A DNA stretch of 64,000 bases from CAYZJB01 sp964478735 (lineage in GTDB: Bacteria; CLD3; SB21): the NCBI GenBank assembly GCA_964478735.1, contig CAYZJB010000001.1, positions 124,001 to 188,000 on the forward strand, read 5' to 3'. The stretch's first letter is position 1. The number at the start of each line of letters is the position of its first letter. Shown piece after piece: positions 11,231-20,221 of this stretch. Both the position numbers and the translations under genes were made by a program. Below the pieces are notes generated by a model. It was not told the DNA's origin and did no database searches. It was given only the letters and a program-made list of their open reading frames with translations.

Positions 11231-11680
11231 ATGACGATTCTTTTTCTCTTCATCGCCGCTTACGGGAACGGTGCACGCGCGTGCAAGTGCAATACGGATC
11301 ATCCGTTTATGGACGTCGCGCCGTCCTGCGATCTCATCGTGCTCGCCGAGGTGAAAAAATACCGGAAAGTCGACGGACTCGAACAGGCGATGGACGTTCG
11401 CGTCCTGTCCGTGCTGTCGGGAAAAGAATCCCACAAAACGATCCGCGTCTGGGGCGACGACGGGAAGTCGTGCCGGCCGTACGTCACGCAATTTCCACTG
11501 CGCTCGACGTGGATTCTCGCTCTGCAACCGCACGAATCGGATTATCGAATTTCCGTTTGTGGGGAATACTGGCTGAAGGTGGAGGAAAACCGGGTACACG
11601 GGCGAATCGAAACGCTGCAGGAAGAATCGTGGCCGATAGACCGGTTGAAAGAACGTCTGGCGCGCGAGGTGAACCCGTGA
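11231..11680 (+). CDS. Secreted TIMP/netrin-like (NTR) cysteine-rich protein
   Basis: 149 residues starting at ATG 11231, one base after the peptidase stop. Signal peptidase cleavage after ARA would leave Cys18 as the mature N-terminus, giving C18-K-C20. A Cys-x-Cys start is the hallmark of TIMP-like NTR domains. It continues with APSC33DLIVLAEVKKYRK, a central VLSVLSGKES strand, DDGKSCRP, a STWILAL strand and SVCGEYW, which is the strand and cysteine layout of that OB-like fold. Animal TIMPs chelate the metalloprotease zinc through the N-terminal cysteine. Bacterial relatives exist but are largely uncharacterised. Its position straight after two metallopeptidases suggests an inhibitor or regulator. 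Fold assignment is by eye. Confidence 0.6.
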   Translation: MTILFLFIAAYGNGARACKCNTDHPFMDVAPSCDLIVLAEVKKYRKVDGLEQAMDVRVLSVLSGKESHKTIRVWGDDGKSCRPYVTQFPLRSTWILALQPHESDYRISVCGEYWLKVEENRVHGRIETLQEESWPIDRLKERLAREVNP

Positions 11681-12699
11681 AACGATGGGCGGGAGCCGTG
11701 TTTATTCTGTTCGCCGGGTGTTCGTCCCGCATTTACGACGTGGCGTATCCGACGCTCAAAGACGGGCAGTACGACAGCGAGTTTCCGTACCGCGACTGTT
11801 CGGCCCAGCTCGAAGAAATCGGCCGCTCGATCAAAATCATTTACGCAACCGCGTATTACAAAACGTTCCTTTTCGATGAAGCGAGCCGCGTGCGCGAATC
11901 CGATCTTGCGTTTGCCGGAACGTACCTGAAAGCCGCGAAAGTCCAGTTTACCCACAATTCGACGCTCGGTACGGCGACCGTGATCCAGTCGGATACCCGG
12001 ACGATCATGCTGCTGACCTGTGCGCACGTCGTGGATTTTGACGACACGATCCGCGCGTTTTACGGCGGCGCCGAGGCCTTTATCAAATCGGTCGCGATCA
12101 AAGAAAAACAGTCCAACTTTATTCGCGACATTCCGGAGGCCGAGGACATCGAGATTCTCGCGGCCGACGAGGCCATGGACATTGCGGTGATCGGCAAACG
12201 CTTCGTCACGCCGCCCACCGAACCCGCACCGGTCTTCCGGTATCCGATGGGCCGTTCCAAAGAACTCAAATGGGGCTCGTTCGTCTACCTCATCGGATAT
12301 CCGATGGGGCACAAGATGATCACGAAAGGTACGGTCAGCAGCCCCGACCGTGATAAAAAAGGCTCGTTTCTTACGGATGCGCCATTCAACCGTGGCTTCA
12401 GCGGCGGACTCGTGCTGGCCATCCGCGACGGCGTGCCCAATTTTGAATGGGTCGGCGTCGCCCGATCGGTGGCGGCGAATTACGAATACATCCTGACGCC
12501 GTCCAAGGACATCGACGCGAGCCGCCTTAATCCGGGCGCGCCGTACGAAGGAGAGATTTTCGTCGGGCTCAAATCCGATATCCGGTACGGCATTACCCAC
12601 GTCGTTTCGACGGAATTGATTTCGGCTTTTGTCAAACGGCATGCCGAACGCCTTGAAAAATCGGGATACGACGTCGGCCGCATGCCCATTCTGGATTGA
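11677..12699 (+). CDS. Trypsin-like serine protease lipoprotein
   Basis: 340 residues from GTG 11677, whose GTGA overlaps the preceding TGA by 4 nt (translational coupling). This start gives a textbook lipoprotein leader, MKRWAGAVFILFAGC. The body reads as a chymotrypsin/HtrA-type protease: TCAH117VVDF, MD168IAVIG, and NRGFS242GG (GFSGG in place of GDSGG/GNSGG) with correct triad order and spacing. No PDZ domain is visible. It is the third predicted extracytoplasmic peptidase in a row and may be a degradative or surveillance enzyme. Confidence 0.75.
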   Translation: MKRWAGAVFILFAGCSSRIYDVAYPTLKDGQYDSEFPYRDCSAQLEEIGRSIKIIYATAYYKTFLFDEASRVRESDLAFAGTYLKAAKVQFTHNSTLGTATVIQSDTRTIMLLTCAHVVDFDDTIRAFYGGAEAFIKSVAIKEKQSNFIRDIPEAEDIEILAADEAMDIAVIGKRFVTPPTEPAPVFRYPMGRSKELKWGSFVYLIGYPMGHKMITKGTVSSPDRDKKGSFLTDAPFNRGFSGGLVLAIRDGVPNFEWVGVARSVAANYEYILTPSKDIDASRLNPGAPYEGEIFVGLKSDIRYGITHVVSTELISAFVKRHAERLEKSGYDVGRMPILD

Positions 12700-12702
12700 G
12701 GG

Positions 12703-13827
12703 ATGACGACATTCCTGATCGGGGTTTCCCTCTTATACGGCGCCGTTCTTCTCGTCTGCACCATTGCACTGGTCCTGTACCGTTCACCGCGATCGTCGGC
12801 GCAACCGTTCGTATCCGTTGTGATTTCCGCGCGCAACGAAGCGGAACGGATCGGGACGTGTCTGGAAGCCCTCGTGCGGCAATCGTATCCGCGTGACCGG
12901 TACGAAGTCATCGTCGTGGACGATCGTTCGGACGACGACACGGCGTCCGTCGTTCGGCGTTTTGAACGGCGCCTGCCGGCATTGACCGTTCTTCGGATCG
13001 ACGCGCCCGATCCCGACATGGCCCCTAAAAAATTTGCCATCCAGACGGGAATTCAAGCCGCCCGAGGCAGAATAATTTTATGCACCGATGCCGACTGCCG
13101 TCCGGAATCGAAATGGATCGAATCGATGACCGCCTGTTTTACCGAATCCGTAGGCATGGTCATCGGCTATTCACCGATCGATCCGAACCGAAAACTTTCC
13201 GTATTGCAGCCGTTTGTCGCGCTGGACTCGCTGGCGCTTGCGTCGCTGGCCTGCGCGAGCGCGCTGTGGAAAAAACCGGTGACCGCAACGGGGCGCAGTT
13301 TGGCGTACCGCCGTGAGGTTTTCGACGAGGTCGGCGGTTTCCGGTCGATCGGCCGGTTCATCTCCGGCGACGACGACCTGTTGCTCCAGCTCGTTCGCAA
13401 GACGCACTGGTCGGTGGCGTACTGCACGGAATCGCTCGTGCCGACCGATCCTCCATCGGGATACCGCCAATTCATGCATCAGAAAATTCGTCAGGCATCC
13501 AAGGGCCGGCACTATACGCCCGGAACCATTGCGACCCTCGTATTGATTTATTTTTTCAATCTTTCACTTGTTTTGTGGGCGCCATGGGGGTGGTGGCACG
13601 GAGAGCCGCTGGCGGCCATGCCGCTGCTGATCAAACTGATTGCCGACCTCGGGTTGTTGCTGACCGGGGGAATCCGGTTCCGCCGCCTGCGTTTTTTACT
13701 CGCCTATCCGCTGATCGGTCTGCTCCATCCGCTGTACATCGTCGTCTTCGGCGCATGGGGACAATTCGGTAAATTCGAATGGAAGGACCAGGAACACGCG
13801 CGACACGTCGAGGTCCGGAAGCGATGA
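12703..13827 (+). CDS. Membrane GT2 glycosyltransferase (first of tandem pair)
   Basis: 374 residues: one N-terminal membrane helix, a GT-A domain, then three or so C-terminal helices. Motifs are ISARNEAERIGTCLEALVRQ, the nucleotide-binding IVVDDRSDDDT, the metal-binding TDADCRP, and the acceptor/catalytic SGDDDLLLQ. These are the features of processive or lipid-linked GT2 enzymes. It starts 3 nt after the protease lipoprotein and overlaps the next, paralogous gene by 4 nt. The product is probably a cell-envelope glycan or glycolipid. The sugar is unknown. Confidence 0.85.
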   Translation: MTTFLIGVSLLYGAVLLVCTIALVLYRSPRSSAQPFVSVVISARNEAERIGTCLEALVRQSYPRDRYEVIVVDDRSDDDTASVVRRFERRLPALTVLRIDAPDPDMAPKKFAIQTGIQAARGRIILCTDADCRPESKWIESMTACFTESVGMVIGYSPIDPNRKLSVLQPFVALDSLALASLACASALWKKPVTATGRSLAYRREVFDEVGGFRSIGRFISGDDDLLLQLVRKTHWSVAYCTESLVPTDPPSGYRQFMHQKIRQASKGRHYTPGTIATLVLIYFFNLSLVLWAPWGWWHGEPLAAMPLLIKLIADLGLLLTGGIRFRRLRFLLAYPLIGLLHPLYIVVFGAWGQFGKFEWKDQEHARHVEVRKR

Positions 13828-14933
13828 CGGTTTTTGCCATTTCCATATCCATTCTGTCGGCCGTCTACATTCTGATGGGGGTATTTTTCATAACAGGCCT
13901 GTTCGTACCCCATCGCCGAACATCGTCGCGGAAACCTTTTGTCTCCGTCATCATTGCCGCTCGAAACGAAGCGGCGGAGATCGGCGAATGCCTGCGGTCC
14001 GTTTTGAATCAAGATTATCCGCCGGAATCCCTGGAAGTCATCGTCGTGGACGACCGTTCGAACGACGAGACGGCCAGGATTGTCGAGACGATGGTACCAA
14101 ACGACCGGCGGCTGCGATTGGTTCGTGTGACCGATAAGCCGGAGAGCTTTTCCGGAAAGAAATTCGCACTGCGCGAAGGGATCCGGGCATCGCGCGGGGA
14201 ACTGCTGCTCTTCACGGATGCCGACTGCCGGGTCGGTCCGCAATGGGTGTCGTCGATGGTCGGCACGATGACGGACGATGCCGGATTTGTAATCGGGTTT
14301 TCCGCCGTTCGGGCGAAAACACCGTTTGAACGTCTTCAGCGGTACGATTTCGGAGTCTTGATGACGGCGGCGTGCGGTTCGGCGAACTGGGGCATGCCGA
14401 TGGCCGCGAGCGGGCAGAATCTTGCCTACCGGCGGAACGCCTACGATGCGGCCGGAGGATTGGACAGCGTGATAGAACGCATTTCCGGCGACGACGTCCT
14501 GATGATGCACTTGATCCGGCGGAAGACGGCTTATCGGATTGTCTTCGCGTCAAATGCTGCGGCCCACGTTACGACGCGGGCGGAGGCGACGCTCGCCGGT
14601 TTTTTACAGCAGCGTACGCGATGGGCATCCAACGCGGACATGATGATCCGGCTGAACCCTGTTTTTTTTATTTATCTGCTGAGCGTTTATTGTTTTCATC
14701 TGTCCCTCGTCGCCGGCCTGGCTCTTTCGGCTTTTTCTCCATTGATCGCATTCGTGACACTGACCGCTGTTGTCAATAAATTACTGATCGACGGGTTGGC
14801 CGGCTGGCTCGGTTCACGCAAGTTCGGGCTTGAATTTTCCTTACCGCTGTTTTTGATCTGGTTTGTTTTGCAAACGCCGTACACCCTGTGGGTCGGTATG
14901 AAAGGACTGTTGCGGCAGTTTGCGTGGAGGTGA
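13824..14933 (+). CDS. Membrane GT2 glycosyltransferase (second of tandem pair)
   Basis: 369 residues from ATG 13824 (ATGA overlap with the upstream stop). Its architecture is the same as the upstream gene: an N-terminal helix, IIAARNEAAEIGECLRSVLN, IVVDDRSNDET, FTDADCRVGPQW, ISGDDVLMMHL, and a QQRTRWAS segment resembling the Q/RxxRW motif of GT2 synthases, then C-terminal helices. Block-by-block similarity with its neighbour indicates an old tandem duplication. The pair may act in consecutive steps. QQRTRWAS here versus MHQKIRQASKG in the first copy suggests functional divergence. Confidence 0.85.
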   Translation: MTVFAISISILSAVYILMGVFFITGLFVPHRRTSSRKPFVSVIIAARNEAAEIGECLRSVLNQDYPPESLEVIVVDDRSNDETARIVETMVPNDRRLRLVRVTDKPESFSGKKFALREGIRASRGELLLFTDADCRVGPQWVSSMVGTMTDDAGFVIGFSAVRAKTPFERLQRYDFGVLMTAACGSANWGMPMAASGQNLAYRRNAYDAAGGLDSVIERISGDDVLMMHLIRRKTAYRIVFASNAAAHVTTRAEATLAGFLQQRTRWASNADMMIRLNPVFFIYLLSVYCFHLSLVAGLALSAFSPLIAFVTLTAVVNKLLIDGLAGWLGSRKFGLEFSLPLFLIWFVLQTPYTLWVGMKGLLRQFAWR

Positions 14934-15001
14934 CGGAATATGGTTACGAATCGCGGGCGTATGTTGACATCGTCAATCGATGAGCTACCAAGGAGAATCC
15001 A

Positions 15002-15214
15002 ATGGAAACAGACGTCAAACTCGAGTATTCCAACGGCGAAATTACAGTCGTGTGGCAACCGGGCCTGTGCAATCACAGTGGTAACTGTGTGAAGGGTTTG
15101 CCGAGTGTATTTAAGCCCAAAGAACGCCCCTGGATCAATGTCCATGAAGCGCCAACCGATGCGATCGCCCAACAGGTCAGCCGATGTCCCTCAGGGGCGC
15201 TGTCGTTTATATGA
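15002..15214 (+). CDS. Small divergent [4Fe-4S] mono-cluster protein (YjdI/Fer4_19-like)
   Basis: 70 residues with an AAGGAG ribosome site. The pattern is WQPGLCNHSGNCVKGLPSVF ... VSRCPSGALSF, i.e. C-x5-C ahead of a distal C-P-S-G-A-L, as in the YjdI-like single-cluster ferredoxin family, where a histidine or third cysteine completes the site. It is a small soluble electron carrier or Fe-S binding protein of unknown partner. It stands alone at the end of the plus-strand block and converges with the WYL regulator. Confidence 0.75.
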   Translation: METDVKLEYSNGEITVVWQPGLCNHSGNCVKGLPSVFKPKERPWINVHEAPTDAIAQQVSRCPSGALSFI

Positions 15215-15230
15215 ATAGAGAAAAATGATG

Positions 15231-16073
15231 CTAAGGTCGCTCGTACACGCGCAATACGGACCGGGCCTTGTGTAAGACGGTGTCTTTCAATTCCTCCGGC
15301 TCCAGCACCGTAACGGCGTCTCCCCAGCCGAGCAGCCATGCAATGAATTCATTCGACAGCTTGACACGCATGGAAACTTCCAAACCGTCGTCGCTGTGTT
15401 TCATTTGAAGTTCCTCCACCCAGAATTTTTCCGACAGATAATCCTCCAGGTCGTCTTTGAACCGTAGTCGAACGTTTGACAGCCGGCCGCCGGTAAAAGA
15501 TCCCCACGAATAACGAAACAGCTCGCCGAGTGTGGGCAGCGTTTTGACGGGCGAAGGTTGCCGCATAAAGCGGTAATCGCTGATTCGTTCCGGCGTATAG
15601 ATTTTGGTCGTATCGCCGTGGATGGCGATGAGATAGCAGCTCTTTCCCGAGTTATAAAAAGCAACGGGCGTGACGGTACGCCACTGGGGATTTTGACTGC
15701 GCGCGGACCGGTAAGCGATCTCGACCGTCTGGCGGTGACGGATCGCCTGCATGCAGTCGACAAAAAAAGCCACGGTGCGTGAGCCGAGCTTGTCGTATAC
15801 CAGAGGAAGATTTTTTACCGATTCCTGATTGCCGTAAGCGAAAGCGGTCGTGATGAGGAAATTCATCTGCTCGAGCGAGAGGTCGACCCGGTAGCGCATT
15901 TTACGAGAACGGACGTCGATGCCCATGTCCCGAAGCGCCCGAACGTCACGCCGCAAGGTCGCCTCGGTGAGGTGAAAGTGCCGGGCGAGATCGGACTCAG
16001 AATAACGGTCTGCGTGTTCGAATATAAATGCGGCAATCGCGATTTGCCGTTGTAGATCGTCGAGGCGATGCAT
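15231..16073 (-). CDS. WYL-domain transcriptional regulator
   Basis: 280 residues. Residues 1-60 form a winged helix-turn-helix (SESDLARHFHLTEATLRRDVRAL). The middle contains the WYL-type ligand domain (TVTPVAFYNSGKSCYLIAIH with the following IYTPERISDYRF), and the end a WCX-like extension (LLGWGDAVTVLEPEEL). WYL regulators sense ligands such as nucleic acids or second messengers and often control DNA-damage or defence genes. No defence system is adjacent, so the target is unclear. It may autoregulate from the intergenic stretch 16074-16142. Confidence 0.85.
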   Translation of the reverse strand: MHRLDDLQRQIAIAAFIFEHADRYSESDLARHFHLTEATLRRDVRALRDMGIDVRSRKMRYRVDLSLEQMNFLITTAFAYGNQESVKNLPLVYDKLGSRTVAFFVDCMQAIRHRQTVEIAYRSARSQNPQWRTVTPVAFYNSGKSCYLIAIHGDTTKIYTPERISDYRFMRQPSPVKTLPTLGELFRYSWGSFTGGRLSNVRLRFKDDLEDYLSEKFWVEELQMKHSDDGLEVSMRVKLSNEFIAWLLGWGDAVTVLEPEELKDTVLHKARSVLRVYERP

Positions 16074-16142
16074 GATTGAACAAGGCCTGTAATCGGGTCA
16101 ACATAGTGAACGGTAACGCTTCGTGCAAGACAATCTCCTATC

Positions 16143-17801
16143 CTATCGTTGTTCCGGCGTCGGACTCGCCGGCGCCATGTCCATTCGGCCGTCGGCGATT
16201 GTCAAAATCTCATCCGCATAAGACCATACCGCATCGCGATGAGAAACAAAAATGACGGTCTGTGCTTTGAACAATGAACAAACGAGATCCAACAATGTTT
16301 TTTCAGTTTCCGCATCGAGAGCCGACGTCGCTTCATCGAGAATCAAAACGTCCGGCTGACGCAACAGCACCCGGGCGAGCGTGAGGCGCTGCCGTTCCCC
16401 GCCCGACAGGGCTGCTTCATGCAGCGGCGTATCGAGTCCACGGGGGAGTTGTGCCAGCCATCGGCCGAGCTGAACGTCGTGGAGTGCGGCGAGACATCGT
16501 TCATCGGAAATATCGTCACGGTCGTAGCGCAGGTTGTGCGCCAGTGAATCCTGGAAAATAAACGGGGTCTGGCTCAGGACGCCGATATGCCGCGCAAGGT
16601 CCGAGCGCCGGATCGTGTGCACGGGGATATCGTTGATCCGCACGGATCCGTGCACGGGGTGCTGCAATCCGACGAGGAGATCGATCAACGTACTTTTGCC
16701 GCAGCCGCTGGCGCCGCGGACGACAATTTTTTTACCACGTGTAATCTGAAAGGACACGTCGCGGAACAGCGGTTCGCGATGAGGATAAGCGAACGTCATT
16801 TGCTCGACGGTAATCGTTTCGATCTTTTGAAGCAGCGGTTCGGACGGCAAAACGTGCTCCGAACCCGGCCATCGCGTAACGTCCGCATGGAGTTGGGCCG
16901 CTTCTTTACGGAATTGCCACGCTTCGAAAAGTTCCTTGAGCGGATCGATCAGAGAAAATGCCGCGGCGATGAACAGTACGAACCCACCGGGACCGCCGGC
17001 GAAGACCCCGTCGAGTTGCTGGCGGCCCAGGGAATACAGCAGGACCAGTCCCGCCGATACGCCGATCATCTCCGTGATCGACAAACTCCACGCTTCCGCC
17101 CGGCGTCGAAAGCGGTCACGGCGGTCAAATTCCGCACCCAGGGCCGTCAGCCGGTCGGCCTCGTATCGTTGAGAATCGAAAACGCGGATCAAACGAAAGG
17201 CACGCAGTACCGTGATCACGTGCTGCATCCATGCCGTCCACGCCGTTTCTCGTGCGTTCCACAACCGTTCCAGTCGCCGCCGTGCCAGATGCCCGGCTGC
17301 CGCGACCGGCGGGACCAGGACGACCGCGAGTAAAACGACCTGCCAGCTGATCAGGAGCAGAACGACGACATAGACGGCGATCAACAACAGGCTCCTCCAT
17401 CCTTTTGTTCGCGACAGTACGGCGCGTTCCGCGTAGCGCACGATGGTATGCGTCAGCCGTGTGATGAGCAGGCCGGAACTCAATTGATGGTAATCGTTGA
17501 GCGAAAGTCCGAGGCAGCGCCCGATCGCGTCGCGCCGCAGTTTTGCCGCGAGGTCGTTTTGCCATCGCGCGGCCGCCGTGAAAGCCGTTCCGTGAAAAAT
17601 ATTTTTTAAAAGAAAACAGATCCACGTTGCCGCGGTCACACCAAGCAGCAGTTGGTAAGAAGAATAGGGGAGGTCCCATGGTACCGGGAGCGCGCCGAAC
17701 AGGAGATTGACAAACGGCATAACGATGGAGACGCTGAGGGCGGAAAAGATCGTGTAGCATACGATGGAAAAAAAGAGAACAACGGGCGCGGTGTGGCTCA
17801 T
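16143..17801 (-). CDS. ABC exporter, fused permease and ATPase
   Basis: 552 residues. The N-terminal half has about six transmembrane helices of the type-IV ABC exporter fold. The C-terminal ATPase has Walker A GASGCGKST, Q-loop GVLSQTPFIFQDSLAHNLRYD, signature LSGGERQRLTLARVLL, Walker B VLILDEATSALD and the H-loop VIFVSHR. It would act as a homodimer or heterodimer exporting a lipid, peptide or glycan precursor. Its start overlaps the stop of the SpoIIE-type phosphatase gene by 4 nt, so the two are coupled, with a GT87 glycosyltransferase further upstream. Confidence 0.88.
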   Translation of the reverse strand: MSHTAPVVLFFSIVCYTIFSALSVSIVMPFVNLLFGALPVPWDLPYSSYQLLLGVTAATWICFLLKNIFHGTAFTAAARWQNDLAAKLRRDAIGRCLGLSLNDYHQLSSGLLITRLTHTIVRYAERAVLSRTKGWRSLLLIAVYVVVLLLISWQVVLLAVVLVPPVAAAGHLARRRLERLWNARETAWTAWMQHVITVLRAFRLIRVFDSQRYEADRLTALGAEFDRRDRFRRRAEAWSLSITEMIGVSAGLVLLYSLGRQQLDGVFAGGPGGFVLFIAAAFSLIDPLKELFEAWQFRKEAAQLHADVTRWPGSEHVLPSEPLLQKIETITVEQMTFAYPHREPLFRDVSFQITRGKKIVVRGASGCGKSTLIDLLVGLQHPVHGSVRINDIPVHTIRRSDLARHIGVLSQTPFIFQDSLAHNLRYDRDDISDERCLAALHDVQLGRWLAQLPRGLDTPLHEAALSGGERQRLTLARVLLRQPDVLILDEATSALDAETEKTLLDLVCSLFKAQTVIFVSHRDAVWSYADEILTIADGRMDMAPASPTPEQR

Positions 17802-20221
17802 TGAATTTTGACGACGATCATGGTCATATCGTCGTGCTGTGGGGCGGTCCCGGCAAAGGCGTTGATCTCGCGCCGGATGGCCGCGATCATCTCGTCCGGC
17901 TTGTCGTGAGACGTGCGGTGGATCAGTTCCATCATGCGGGCCTCGCCGAATTCTTCGCCGCGTTTGTTCATCGCTTCCGTAAAACCGTCGGTGTAGAACA
18001 CGAAAATATCACCGGACTGGAACGGCACTTCGGTTTCCTCGATCGAGCGGGAGAAAACCTCTCCGCGCGACAGCCCGATCGCAATCCCGGGCGGCGATAC
18101 CGTCTGGATGTCGTCGAGGTGCGATTTGCGTACGAGCAGCGGATTGTGGCCGGCCCGCGCCATCCGGATGGTCCGCCGTTCGAGATCGAACACCGCGTAC
18201 AACATGCTAATGAATTTCGTTTTCTCGGCGTGCATACAAAAAACATCGTTGACGCGGACCAGGGTGTCCCGCGGCGAGTCCGGCGTGATCTGGGCCTGCG
18301 TCTGCAGGATGCCCTTGACGAGCGTCATGTAAAACGCGGCGGACACGCCCTTGCCGCTGACGTCGCCGATGGCAATGGCAAATTTCCGGTCGTCGTCTCC
18401 GAACCGGACGAAGTCGTAATAATCGCCGCCGACTTCGTGCGCGGGATCGCAGATCGACGCGATGTCCACGAACGGATGCTGCGGCGTTCGGCAGCACAAC
18501 ATCGTCGTCTGGATGTGACGGGCAATCTCGAATTCGCGCTCCATCCGTTCCTGGTCCCGCAACTCGCGCAGATATTCCGGTTCGTAATCCTCGAGCTGCT
18601 CGCCCGTGTCTTTGCTCGTCAACCCCATGATCAGGACGCCCGCGATGAGGATGAACCATGCGCCAAAAACGGACGACGACGTGACGTCGCCGTGCAGGAA
18701 AAGCGCGTACCCGTTCTGCAGCGTCTGCATGAACAGCAGCGCGGCCCACGCGGTCACGACGTCATACCGGACGATCAGGTGCGTCATGAGCAGGCCGAAC
18801 CCGATCAGCACGACGAGATTGAGCGGCCACGGAGACAGATGCTGAAACATAAAACCCGTCGCGGCGCCGAGCAGAGCGCCAAAGACGTACAACAGCATCC
18901 GCCAGCGCCGCTGCGCGAGCGACGACAGGATGATCAGATAGACGGCGTGAACGTGGAACAGGCTGAAGCCGATCGCTCCGCTGACCAGCCCGAGCGCGCC
19001 CAGCGGATTCAGCCGCTCCACGATCTCGGGTTCGCTTAAAAACGACGCGCCGGGCCACCATCGGATGACGAGCGACGACAACCCGAGGGCGATCACGCCG
19101 AAGACCAGGCCGCGCAATACGCCCGCCGCGACCCGCTGGTTCAGAAATTTACCAAGCCGCAGTCCCTCGAAACTTTTGTACTTGTCCGGCCACGTCTGAT
19201 GCGCGATGCCGGCGCCGGTCGAGACAACGACGGCATTGATCAACGCCCAGAATCCGCCTCCGAAAAAGACGATGATCAGCGCCGTCCACCACGGACCTTC
19301 GGCGGCGGCCGCCGACATGGACACTCCGAACGTGACCAGGGACAACACGCCGGCAAAAATTGCCATGCGCCGGTCGAGAAGGCCGCGGGACATCTGACGC
19401 AGGAAAAACACAAGCACGACGATGATGAGAAGGATCATCGTGATCAGCCCCTTCATCGACTGAAATTCTTCGAACGGACGGTCCCGGGGCAGCGTCCAGT
19501 CCGCCGGGAAATCATGCAACCGCTCGAAACGAACGATGCGGTTTCCCATCACCGTGATTTTCACTTTCCGGAGCAGGCCTTCGGGATCGGGCGATTCGTC
19601 CAGTGCGATTTCGAACCCCGAGGCGTTGCCGTCCTGGATGTGACGGATGCCCTTTTCGCGCAGACGATCCGGCGATTCCACATGGGTTTTCAAAAAAATC
19701 GCGGCCATTGCACGAGCGGAATCCGGCGGCAGCGGAACGATCCATTCCCGACGTTCCTCGGCTCCCATGGCGGAGGCCACGGGAGGCGTGAATTCATAAA
19801 ATTGCAGTTTGCCCCGGTTGTCGAGGTCCATACGGAGCGGGGCTTTTTCGATTTCTTTGGAGGAACTTCCCCGGCCGATCATGACGTTGACATCGTCGCG
19901 GCGTTTCCAGGTTAATCGCCATCGCAAAGCGGACGACGAGGCGACCCGGCGGTTGGCTTCGGATAATCCGAGTCGTTCCTGGAGAAACTGGATCAGTTCC
20001 CGGTCGGCATGAAAGACGACGTCGGGTTCGATCTCGCGAATGCTGTCCGGAATGGCAAACTCGTCGACGAGCGAATGCGCGGCGCGAAGGGTTTCGTCGC
20101 GTGACATTGTATCCTGCAGCGCGGCATCCCAGTATACCTGCGGATAGGTCACGATAAATAACGCCAGGGCGGCCATGCCGCAGATAATAAAAATCCCATC
20201 GCGCCGGGTCAGTTGTTTCAC
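17798..20221 (-). CDS. Membrane-bound SpoIIE/PP2C-type serine phosphatase
   Basis: 807 residues with a GTG start. An N-terminal membrane anchor precedes an extracytoplasmic region (about 30-250). About eight further membrane helices follow (about 255-540). After a short coiled linker (LEDYEPEYLRELRDQERMER) comes a C-terminal PP2C-like domain (about 565-807) with metal-binding VGGDYYDF and IGDVSGKGVSAAF motifs and FYTDGFTEAMN. Such proteins dephosphorylate anti-anti-sigma factors in partner-switching signalling. The membrane part may sense envelope state. The operon places it between a GT87 glycosyltransferase (1-nt overlap) and an ABC exporter (4-nt overlap), suggesting envelope glycan stress signalling. 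That link is inference. Confidence 0.85.
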   Translation of the reverse strand: MKQLTRRDGIFIICGMAALALFIVTYPQVYWDAALQDTMSRDETLRAAHSLVDEFAIPDSIREIEPDVVFHADRELIQFLQERLGLSEANRRVASSSALRWRLTWKRRDDVNVMIGRGSSSKEIEKAPLRMDLDNRGKLQFYEFTPPVASAMGAEERREWIVPLPPDSARAMAAIFLKTHVESPDRLREKGIRHIQDGNASGFEIALDESPDPEGLLRKVKITVMGNRIVRFERLHDFPADWTLPRDRPFEEFQSMKGLITMILLIIVVLVFFLRQMSRGLLDRRMAIFAGVLSLVTFGVSMSAAAAEGPWWTALIIVFFGGGFWALINAVVVSTGAGIAHQTWPDKYKSFEGLRLGKFLNQRVAAGVLRGLVFGVIALGLSSLVIRWWPGASFLSEPEIVERLNPLGALGLVSGAIGFSLFHVHAVYLIILSSLAQRRWRMLLYVFGALLGAATGFMFQHLSPWPLNLVVLIGFGLLMTHLIVRYDVVTAWAALLFMQTLQNGYALFLHGDVTSSSVFGAWFILIAGVLIMGLTSKDTGEQLEDYEPEYLRELRDQERMEREFEIARHIQTTMLCCRTPQHPFVDIASICDPAHEVGGDYYDFVRFGDDDRKFAIAIGDVSGKGVSAAFYMTLVKGILQTQAQITPDSPRDTLVRVNDVFCMHAEKTKFISMLYAVFDLERRTIRMARAGHNPLLVRKSHLDDIQTVSPPGIAIGLSRGEVFSRSIEETEVPFQSGDIFVFYTDGFTEAMNKRGEEFGEARMMELIHRTSHDKPDEMIAAIRREINAFAGTAPQHDDMTMIVVKIQ

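Noticed and set aside
17801..19039. 412-codon plus-strand frame opposite the SpoIIE-type phosphatase
   Set aside because: Composition is Arg/His/Asp-rich with no recognisable motif; it is the complement of a well-supported gene.
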